Positions 54,950 to 64,000 of a stretch of 64,000 bases of DNA are shown here, piece after piece. This stretch comes from Ipomoea triloba (taxonomy: Eukaryota; Streptophyta; Magnoliopsida; Solanales; Convolvulaceae). The DNA lies in the NCBI RefSeq assembly GCF_003576645.1, contig NC_044919.1, positions 35,935,562-35,999,561 on the forward strand, read 5' to 3'. The notes beneath the pieces were generated by a model, which ran no database searches, was not told the DNA's origin, and saw only the letters and a list, made by a program, of their open reading frames with translations. How positions within the stretch are numbered: the first letter of the stretch is position 1; each line of letters begins with the position of its first letter. Made by a program: the position numbers and the translations under genes.

Positions 54950-55300
54950 ATGTTTAATTGGTTTACCTGGATAATAATATTGGTGTGTAGGTATATACAC
55001 ATTTACACACACATTATTAGTTAACGCCAGTCACGGCAGTCAGTGTGCAGTATTTTCCCCTAAGCTCAATTGATAACTACAAAACATTGGTTGAAAATCT
55101 TGATCGAGTTGTATTAATCAGTACAACCGTGTTTGACTCGTCGAATTAATTAGCTTTGTCTTTATATGCCAACAAATTAAAAGCTCCAAAATCATTTGTT
55201 CAAAGTCTATAAAGCGTAACGTGTGGGTCTATCATGTATGCCAATTCAGAGTGCAAGACCTTAGTTAACGCCAGTTAGGGTGCAATATTAGCTTAATTAA
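54950..55300 (-). promoter_or_regulatory. Orphan RLP promoter block without its gene
   Basis: ttatgtttaattggtttacc, gataataatattggtgtg, a TATA-like gtatatacac (54991-55000), ttagttaacgccagtca and gtctataaagcgtaacgtgtggg all match the RLP-4 upstream region in order. Where the RLP start codon should follow on the left there is only unrelated DNA and a MITE. Likely the remnant of a deleted seventh RLP. Confidence 0.7.
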
Positions 55301-55936
55301 ACCATCACTACTAGAAAATTGTACCTTTACTGATGAATAAACAAGAATTTGGATCTCATATAAGGAACCCAAGACTTAATAAAACAGTGAAACAATTATC
55401 ATATTCCTAGGAGTGTGAAATACACTATCTAAAAGGTTTCTAATTTTCCTAACTAAACAACATAACAAGGGTGATCAAATCAGAACTTGTGAGATACACG
55501 AAGATGTCAAAGGTTTTAAGTTACTTTTATGAGAAATTTATCAAATGAGTAACATGAAATTTTGTCCGTAAGTAGAAATTCTTTCATAAATTTGAGTAGC
55601 TTAGTCAAGAATTATATTGTATATTTGTGTATTTTGATAACTAATGAAAATTCTATTACATATCCATCACCAACATCTCATCGTTTGTCTTTTAAAACTA
55701 GAGTAATCAAGGCAACTGCAAAAAGTTTATTTTTTCTTCCAAAATCATTATTGTCAAAATAATAACAATAATTTAAATTTAATATTTAAATTATTCACAG
55801 ATTATATTAAATATATGTAAAACTGATCAAAATTCATTATGTTAATAAATAAAGTATGTTTTATCAATATATGTAGTGTGGCCTAGGCAATGTCCACTTT
55901 GTCAATGAGTGTCTTTTTGTTGTTTGAGTAAGTTTG
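55301..55936. other. AT-rich spacer, no gene seen
   Basis: A 66-codon open frame at 55562-55762 has no recognisable features. Nothing else stands out. Confidence 0.4.
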
Positions 55937-56145
55937 TTTGTCAATAGACAGAACCATTAATCGTGGGGTTCGGGAAATGAGAGAGGGGTCCATTGGAAGG
56001 CTTGGAATCGTTTATGTGTGCCTAAAAAATTTGGTGGTTTGGGTTTAAAAAATCTCTGTGCTTTCAATTTGGCAATGTTAGAGACGTTTTCTAACTAAGC
56101 CCCAATCTTTGATTGCTAGGATATATAAGGCAAGATATTTTCCTT
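55937..56145 (+). mobile_element. LINE reverse-transcriptase C-terminal fragment
   Basis: One plus frame reads [20 protein letters not shown] and then [13 protein letters not shown] second frame continues [19 protein letters not shown]. These are consecutive conserved segments downstream of the RT core in plant LINEs, with a short deletion and frame change between them and a stop near the beginning. Dead fragment. Confidence 0.82.
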
Positions 56146-56333
56146 AGTATTAATATAGAAATAATTGAATAATCAAGCGGTTAATTAGCTTCTTAGTTAA
56201 AAGATACATTAGCTAGAAACAGAAAATTTTACAAAATAAGCCCATATTAATAGCATAAATATTCATTACATTCAAGTGATCTCAGTACATTCACTTATTA
56301 TTTATACTAATAAAATTTAAAGCATTAGAAGCA

Positions 56334-59300
56334 TTAAACCCACAAAGCACGTGCCCATGCAAAAAAGGAGTTCAACTTGTTATCTAAAAATTGAAAATAT
56401 GCAATCCTCCAACACCTCACAAGAAACAAAGACCCACAGGTTACCCAAAAACCCACTGCAAATCCTATAGCCATGCTGATGTAAAACCAATCCACTTCAG
56501 AATCATCATCATCATCTCCTTTATTTTCATGTTTTGGAATTCCACTGCAGTTTTGTGAGAGTGGAAGGCCGCAGAGATGGTTGCCAATGTAACATGAAAC
56601 ATTAAAACCTTGAAGTTGAGTACCTGAAGGTATCCTCCCAGATAGGTTGTTATATGACAAGTCCAGAACACCAAGGGTGGATATACTTGATAAACTCGAA
56701 GGAATTTCACCAGAAATTTGATTTCTAGAAAGATCAAGGGATTCCAAGAGCTTCATGTTTCCTATTTCTATAGGGATATTTCCGATTAAGTTGTTTCTTG
56801 ATAGATTCAAAGATCTCAATCTCACAAGATTCGTCAATTCAATTGGAATTTTTCCTGAAAAGTTGTTAGACGAGAGATCTATGCTCGCAAGCATGAGTAA
56901 AATGGTGGCATCATAGGTGTACTCATTCTCTTTTGTTACCACTAAAGCACTTTCTTCTAGAAACCCCCCTAAATCTGAATATTCCAACTCATAGTCATTA
57001 TCTTCAATCTTTCTTGTCTCATGGATCATTGCAGTGATATTTTTAAGGCACCCAGGTAATACACCGGAAAAATTATTATTAGCCAAATCAAGAATTTGAA
57101 GAAATATGAGATGACAAAACTCTGGAAACAATTCACCATTAAACTTATTCACTCGAAGCCTTAGGACTATCAAATTTGATAGTCCTGTACCCAACCATCT
57201 TGGGATCTTCCCTGTGAATCCATTTTCACCCAAATCTACTTTCAATAGATGGGTACAGTTTTGTAGTGAAGTAGGTAAATGGCCTGAAAGCATGTTCTTA
57301 TGCAAGTCCAAGGATTTCAACTTACTCAAAAGCCCAATGGAATTTGGGATGCTTCCAATCAGTTTGTTTTCATTCATATTTATGAAATTTAAGTGTGGCC
57401 AATGCATCCAACAATCAGGAATTTTCCCGGATAAATCATTTCCTCCAAAATGAAGTAGTCTAAGCTTGTATGGCAGATTTTGGGCATGACATAAAAAGTG
57501 TGAGACATCTCCTGAGAATGAATTGTTTGACAAGTCTAACTCAGTTATGTTGATAGCAATACGAGGTAAAGAACCATTAAATTGGTTAGAGTCCAAATAC
57601 ACTAGTAACCATCGACTCCCACTGAGTTGTTGAATTGAGATATCTTCAATTTTACCTCGCAATTGGTTGTGTGAAAGATCAATAACCTGAATATTAGAAG
57701 ATAAGTTCCAGAGCCAAGTTGGAACCTCACCCTTTATTCCAGTATTAGATATGTCCACTTCCCCAATACTATGTTGAGATTTTAGCCAAGCAGGAAATTG
57801 AGAACCCAAATTCCAACCACTTAGTTGAAGCAAATCAAGTTGGAAGGGAGGCATCCAGTTTGGACTAACATTCAAGGTTAATCTATTTCCAGATGCTCTT
57901 AAATATGTTAATTCGGTGAGATTAACAAAATGGCTTTCTGTCACCATACCTTCCAACATGTTACTGGAAATAGTCAACGTTGTCAATGAAACCAAATATC
58001 CTAAACTCTCAGGAAGAGATCCATAGAACTTGTTTCCCGAAAGGTCAAGCGTTTGTAGCTTGCTGAGTTTCCCAATTTGATTTGGTATCTTTCCAGTAAG
58101 ATTATTTCCAGTGAGTTCAAGGAAAGACAAAGAAGTCAAGTTGGAAATGGAATTTGAAATGTTGCCTTGCAATTGGTTGTATCCAAGAGAAAGTGATTCT
58201 AGATTTGTGCAATCATAAATCCAATTTGGAATGTGGGAACTCAAGTAGTTATAAGAAGCATCCAAGGTTTTAAGGGAAGTCAAGTTCCAAGAACTACTAG
58301 GAAATTGACCTTGAAATTTATTGTTATTTAAATTCAGAGATGTCAAGTAACTAAGGCTAAAGAGTTGACTAGGCAATGAACCACTAATGTTATTTGTGGA
58401 GATGTCAAAGAAACTAAGAGATGTGAAGTTCCAAGGACTAATAGGCAAATGACCTTGAAATCGATTATTACCCAAGTTTAGAGATACCAAATACTTAAGA
58501 TCAAATAACTGACTGGGTAATGAACCACTAAATTCATTATTGGAGAGGTCAAGGATACTCAAGGATGTCAAGTTCCAAGGGTCATTAGGGAATGGACTTA
58601 CAAAACCACCAGATGATAAATCAAGAGAATGAAGAGAATTGAGATTGAATATCCATCTAGGAATAATAGAATTGATGAATTCATTCCCGGAAAGATCAAG
58701 AACTTCAAGTGAAGAACTGTTATGGCCGAGTGGATGATAAGATAATTTAGAAAGACCACAATCAGATAAATGAAGCTCACGGAGGGAAGGAAACAGGTTT
58801 ATCACCTCTAGCCAATTATGAACCATGCTGAGATTAACAGAACTCAAGTCCAATAGCTGTAAATTTGAAATACTAGATAACCAGTCAAGACTGTCAACTT
58901 TGAGATCGGCATTTGACAAACTTAATGTTTGCAAACTTGAAAGGTTTCCAAGTTGATGGGGAATGGTCCCTTGAAATCCCAAATTGGATAGATCAAGATA
59001 TTGTAAATTCGCAAACAATCCAATGAAACTAGGGATGTGAGATCCAGTAAAACCTTCCTAGAGACTGCTAAGATCAAGGTGACGCAAATGTTTCAATTCA
59101 AGTAAACAAGAACTAAGTTTACCTTTTGAAGGATAATCAACGAAGGCAACATAATAATCTGACAAACGGAGTTCAATGACATGACCAGTTATATTGTCGC
59201 AGACGACCCCTCCCCATTGAGTACAACAATCAGTTCCATAAACCCAATCCGTTGAAACTTTTCCTTCCTCCTTGAAGCACAACAATGCCCTCTTCTCTGC

Positions 59301-59417
59301 TTCCCTGCAAGCCCCAGTGTTGTTGCTTCCGCTACAAATGCACAGCTCCATAACTACAAAGGTGAGGAAGATGATGATCTGCAAATGATCAATTCGACGT
59401 AGAGGTGATGCCCCCAT
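56334..59417 (-). pseudogene. RLP-5: LRR receptor-like protein with one in-frame stop
   Basis: The frame from the ATG at 59417 runs through signal peptide and N-cap (ALLCFKEE, CC.QWGGVVC) to HLDLSSL, then a TAG at 59058-59060 (codon 120). After it the same frame stays open for about 907 codons: EGFTGSHIPSFIG, LRRs, an island with Lys-x5-Tyr (KENEYTY), C-cap, acidic DDDDDSEVD, a membrane helix with GFAVG and a tail with YFQF, ending at 56334. The sole defect is this stop. There is no frameshift, so inactivation is recent or the stop is a sequencing error or read through. Translation from the next Met (59018) would lack signal peptide and N-cap. An intron removing the stop is unlikely in this usually intronless family. 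Confidence 0.88.
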
Positions 59418-59523
59418 TATGAGAAAAACTTTTTTCTTGTTTAAAATTGAAATGGAAAAGATACAACTAACAATCTTAATGTTTTGCTAGTAGGTTTGAT
59501 TGGTGTACCTCAACAATAATGGT

Positions 59524-59540
59524 ATAGATATATATAGGCA
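59524..59540 (-). promoter_or_regulatory. TATA-type core promoter of RLP-5
   Basis: gatatatataggc lies about 110 bp before the ATG, beside acaataatgg. The distal element caagactttaattaacgccag is shared with RLP-4 and RLP-6. Confidence 0.45.
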
Positions 59541-59599
59541 TATTGACATGATAATATGTCAAGACTTTAATTAACGCCAGTCAAGTCCAGTTGCAATAA

Positions 59600-60660
59600 T
59601 ATATAGACTGAAAACTACAAAACATTGGTTGAAATGTTCAAAGTCTTTAAAAGCCAACAAAACCTCCCAGTCGGAGAAGGCGACCTCACCATTTTCACGG
59701 GACCACTGGCGGGTTGTTTTCTCCGGTTAGCCACCTGATTTTCTTTTTCAATTTTTATGGCCGCCGGAATCTTAATGACCAGTTATTCCAGGTGAATAAT
59801 TGGTTATTGGGTTAAGACGGACCAAAACAATAAGTTTGAATATTTAACTGTATATATTTTTTTTAAAGTTTGAATGCCTAATTGCACTTTTAATTTGTCT
59901 AAAGTTCAATGATCTATTTGATCATTTTTCCATTAATTTTTCTAAGTATTTCTAGATAACTTGAACCAAATGCCTACTTAAAACTCTTTAAATTTGTAAA
60001 TAAAATATGAATAGATTTTTAAGATTTTAAAAATTCTAGTGGAATACTACATTCCTAAGACAATAATCCTGAGATAAAAACAAGGTAAATGGGTACGTAT
60101 CAACAGTTGCAGTGTTAATATTTTATGTAACGAAACATTGGGTGGAATGCATTGGGTGCACTCCTTTTTTGACTCCTCAAGTTAGTGCTCAAATTCTTTA
60201 ATTTAAATGACAATACTATATTCTATATATGCTACACTCCGTGTTTTGCGTGGAAAAAGATGGCAATTAAAATGGAAAATAATATTTTCCAATTATCTCA
60301 TAATTAATTTGTAGAGTGAATTTGTGACTTTAGCATATGCATGCATCAAACGCCAAGCGGCGGTGATCAAGAGTGCGCATTCCTATTCCCATTTCACTGC
60401 TCTTCTTAGTAATCATCACTTGCCTGGAAGGCCTATTTTTGAATTTTCGTGATTCCGTTTTGGTAAATAAATGAGGTCATACCAAAAATATAAACGCAAT
60501 CTTTAAAACCAATACCTTAAAATATATGATTTTTATTTATATATTATTTGAAACTCAAAATTTTTCAAAATAACTCGCTCCATAATCATATATAGCATAA
60601 ATATCCATTATGTTACAAGTGAGCTCAGTACATTCACTTATTAACAACAATAGAAGCATT
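59600..60660. other. Spacer between RLP-5 and RLP-6, no gene seen
   Basis: A GC-richer island at 59660-59780 (tcccagtcggagaaggcgac, ctggcgggttgttttctccgg) of unknown origin lies in AT-rich DNA. The end near 60580-60660 resembles the 3' flank of RLP-5. Confidence 0.4.
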
Positions 60661-60663
60661 ATA

Positions 60664-63608
60664 TTAACCCCAAAAAACACGTACCCATACATAAAAGGAG
60701 TTAAACTTACTATCTAAAAATTGAAAATATGCAATTCTCCAAGATCTTACAAGAAATAAAGACCCACAAGTCACCCAAAAGCCCACCCCAAATCCTATTG
60801 CCATGCTTACGTAAAACCAATCCACTTCAGAATCATCATCTCCTTCATTATTTTCATTTTTTGGAATTTCACCATCATCAATAACTCTACAAGCTTGCGA
60901 GAGTGGAAGACCACAGAGGTTGTTCCCAATGTAACACGAAGCATTAAAACCTTGAAGCTGAGTACTTGAAGGTATCTTTCCAGATAGGTTGTTATATGAC
61001 AAGTTCAGAACACTCAGAGTGAACAAATTAGAAAAGCTCGAAGGAATTTGACCTGAAAACTTATTTTTAGAGAGATCAAGAGATTCCAGTACTTTCATGT
61101 TTCCCATTTCCTTGGGTATTTTTCCTGTCAAGTTGTTTCTTGATAAATTCAACGATCTCAATCCAACAAGATTGGTCAATTCAATTGAAATTTCACCCGA
61201 AAAGTTGTTACTCGAAAGATCCATGCTAGCAAGCAACTTTAGGAGGTTGATACATTAAATGTACTCATGTCCTTTTGTTGTTACTAAAGCATTTTCTTCA
61301 AAATACCCATAACGAGAGGAAGGCATCTCATTCTTATTCTCATCAATAGTGATCATTGCAGTGAGATTATCAAGACACCTAGGTATAACACCAGAAAAAT
61401 AGTTATTGGCAAGGTCGAGAATCTGAAGAGATGTAAGATGACAAAATGTTGGGGGCAATTCACCAAACAATTTATTTAAACGAAGTCGTAAGACCTTCAA
61501 CTTTGAAAAACTAGTCCCCAACCATCTTGGGATCGTCCCTGTGAATCCATTTTCACCCAAATCAACTTTCAATAGATGGGTACAATTTTGCAATGATGGT
61601 GGTAAATGGCCAGAAAGCATGTTCTTGTGTGCATCTAAAGATTCCAACTTATTCAAAAGCCCAATGGAACTTGGAATACCTCCAATCAGTTGGTTTTCCC
61701 CTACATTGATGACTTCCAAGTGTGGCCAATGCATCCAACAATCAGGAATTTCTCCAGATAAATCATTTTCTCCCAAATGAAGTATTGTAAGATTATATGG
61801 CACGTTTTGTGCGTCACATAAAAAGGAAGAGATATTCCCTGAGAAGGAATTGTTCGATAGGTCTAACTCAATTATGTGGATAGGAATACTAGGTAACGAT
61901 CCACTAAATTGGTTAGAGTCTAAGTACAGAAGTACACCTACACTTCCTTCAGGTAAACGAATTGAGATGTTTTGAATTTCACCCCGCAACTGATTAAATG
62001 AAAGATCAATGGCTTCGAGGACTGAAGAAAAGTTCCAAAACCATTTTGGAATCTCACCCTCTATTTCAGCATTAGATATCTCCAATTGAACAATTTGATG
62101 TTGAGATTGTAGCCAAATTGGAAATTGGGGACCCAAGTTCCAACCACTTAAAGCAAGTGCATACAGTTGGAATGGAGACATCCAATTTGACCTAACTCTC
62201 AGGGTTAATCTATTTCCAGATGCATAAATCTCAGTTAACATGGTGAGATTAACAAAGTGATTTTCAGTCACTATGCCTTCCAACTTGTTGTTTAAAAAAC
62301 TTAAAATTGTCAATGAAGACAAATATCCTATACTCTCAGGAAGGGGTCCATAGAACTTGTTACTTGAAAAAAGAAACACATTTAAGTTCTTGAGTTTCCC
62401 AATTTCCTTTGGTATCTCTCCAGTAAGCATATTGTTCGAGAGAACAAGAGTAGACAAATAAGTCAAGTTGGAAATGGATTTTGAAATGATACCCTGCAGA
62501 TTGTTTCCTCTCAAACGAAGCACCTTGAGGTTGGGGCAATGATAAATCGAATCTGGTATGTGAGAATTCAAGTAGTTTGAAGAAACATCCAACACTTCAA
62601 GAGAAGTCAAGTTCCAACGATCATTGGGCAAAGGACCATGAAATTGGTTACAACAAAGTTTCAAAGATTTCATGTAACTAAGACCAAACAATTGGTTAGG
62701 TAATGAACCATTCATCTCATTTAAACTGAGGTCAAGACTGCTAAGATATGTCAAGTTCCAAGGACCATTAGGAAACGAACCTAGAAAACCACATTGTGAT
62801 AAATCAAGAGAAACAAGGTTATTGAGATTGAACATCCATCTAGGAATGACAGAGTTGAATCTATTCCCAGAAAGATCAAGCACTTGAAGTGAAGAACTGT
62901 TACGGTGAAGTGGATGAGATAAATTAGAAAGATCACACCCACTCAAATAAAGCTTGTGCAAGAAGGAAGCATGTCAACCACCTGTAGCCAATTATGTGCA
63001 AGGCTTAGATTGACATAGCTCAAATCCAAATACTCAAGATTTGAAAGACTCGGTAACCAGTCAAGAGTATCAACTTTAATGAAACCACCATATGTGGCGC
63101 ATTTCAAACGCAAAGTGTGCAAGCTTGAAAGGTTTCCGAGTTGGTGAGGAACTGTTCCTTGAAATCCCGAGTTGGATAGATCAAGATATTGGAAATTAGC
63201 AAAAGATCCTATGAAACTAGGGATGTGAGACCATTTAAAATAATCAGAGAGACTGCTCAGATCAAGGCGACGTAATTGTTTCAATTCAAGTAAACAAGAA
63301 CTAAGTTTACCTCCTTCAGAAACATCAATGGCCCCGAGATTATTTGCGACTGGACGGAGTTCAACCACATGACCAGTTACGTTATCGCACACAACACCAT
63401 CCCATTCACTACAGCAATCTGTTGTATCAACCCAATTCGTTGGAACTTTTGACTCATTCTTGAAGCACAACAACGCTTGCTTCTCCTCCTTCCTGCAAAC
63501 CTCACTTCCACCACAAATACACAACTCCATAACTACAAAGGTGAAGAAGATGATCAGGAAGTGATCAATTCGAAGTGGAGATGTCGACATTATGAAAAAA
63601 CTTTTCAA
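60664..63608 (-). pseudogene. RLP-6: broken LRR receptor-like protein
   Basis: Signal peptide, N-cap (ALLCFKNE, CC.EWDGVVC) and the first LRRs are open from the ATG at 63608 to VVDMLPS. There one base is missing (plus strand caagaagg where the paralogues have caaggaagg, about 62960-62964), which shifts the frame and ends at a TGA at 62943. The following ~565 codons are intact in the shifted frame up to ALVTTKGHEYI, then TAA (61255-61257). Beyond it the frame is again open through four LRRs, C-cap, membrane helix with GFGVG and YFQF tail to 60664. At the TAA position RLP-3 and RLP-5 have the Tyr of the island Lys-x5-Tyr motif. Two independent lesions make it a pseudogene. It is closest to RLP-4. 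Confidence 0.92.
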
Positions 63609-63687
63609 GTTTAAATTGGGAAATCTAATGATGCGACACTCTCAATGTTCTATTTATGTTTAATTGGTTTAGGTGGATAATAATGGT

Positions 63688-63704
63688 GTGTTTATATATA
63701 CGCA
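63688..63704 (-). promoter_or_regulatory. TATA-type core promoter of RLP-6
   Basis: gtttatatatacgc lies about 85 bp before the ATG, after ggataataatggtg. ggactttagttaattaatgc is further upstream, as in RLP-4. Confidence 0.45.
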
Positions 63705-64000
63705 TACTTCTTATGAAAGGACTTTAGTTAATTAATGCCAGTCCGATTGCAGTATTTTCCCGGAAGCTCAATCGCTTCAAAGTATTCAACTGCCCTTATG
63801 TCAGCAAAAGCTCCCGCAATCATTTGTTCAAAGTCTATAAAACGTGTTGACTTTTAAATTTTTTTTTTAACACAATTCATATATAAAAATCAAATGAGAA
63901 TAAGTTTTCCGTGCGAACTTGCAAATTGCACAACCAGGTTTCGACAGTTGCACAATCAAACATTATAGGTTACACAACTGTAAATTCATACGAAAATGTC
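63705..64000. other. Right-edge upstream sequence, no gene seen
   Basis: The first half continues the conserved RLP upstream region (tcatttgttcaaagtctata). The rest is unrecognised. Confidence 0.4.

Noticed and set aside
59041..59062. Intron that would splice out the RLP-5 stop
   Set aside because: Paralogues continue in the same frame through this place without an intron, and no fitting GT-AG pair that keeps the LRR is evident.

Overview
This 64-kb window looks like nuclear DNA of a flowering plant, almost certainly a eudicot. It is AT-rich and full of small transposable elements. It carries plant-specific families: EIX/Cf-like receptor-like proteins (RLPs), a UGT with a PSPG box, and an IRK-interacting (GIL1/IRKI family) protein. 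Convolvulaceae or another asterid is a guess that the sequence does not prove.

The main content is a cluster of six leucine-rich-repeat RLP genes, all on the minus strand. RLP-1 (1-2027) is cut by the left edge. RLP-2 (15081-17915), RLP-3 (24249-27455) and RLP-4 (50013-52979) are open. RLP-5 (56334-59417) has one in-frame stop. RLP-6 (60664-63608) has a 1-nt frameshift and a stop. Each encodes a signal peptide, a paired-Cys N-cap, many extracellular LRRs, an island domain, a Cys C-cap, an acidic spacer, one membrane helix with GxxxG and a short tail with YFxF. There is no kinase, so they would signal through partner kinases (SOBIR1/BAK1 in studied relatives). A single-copy-type pair sits between the RLP groups: a two-exon IRKI gene (43293-47084, +) and a UGT92A-like glycosyltransferase (47656-49140, -), which converge tail to tail.

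Regions: 1-14.1 kb, 15.1-22.1 kb and 24.2-34.1 kb are three diverged copies of one duplicated block, each an RLP plus its upstream tract. Because the copies align, several insertions have an empty site in the same window: a 7.36-kb non-coding LTR retrotransposon (4453-11813, TSD taatg), a tRNA-derived SINE (13473-13643), a 1.48-kb solo LTR (18429-19909), a decayed STIP/TFIP11 gene copy (22.1-23.6 kb), a 5'-truncated LINE (27716-30188) and a foldback MITE (31882-32326). 34.1-42.9 kb is a gene-poor AT-rich gap with MITEs and SINE remnants. 49.1-64 kb holds the second RLP group with further MITEs and an RLP promoter block that has lost its gene.

I found no unknown multi-gene system. The points most worth checking are the series of exact 42-bp tandem duplications (possibly assembly joins), the stop codons in otherwise open RLPs, the single-LRR copy-number differences, the non-coding LTR element with its GC-rich leader, and the perfect GC palindromes in the solo LTR.
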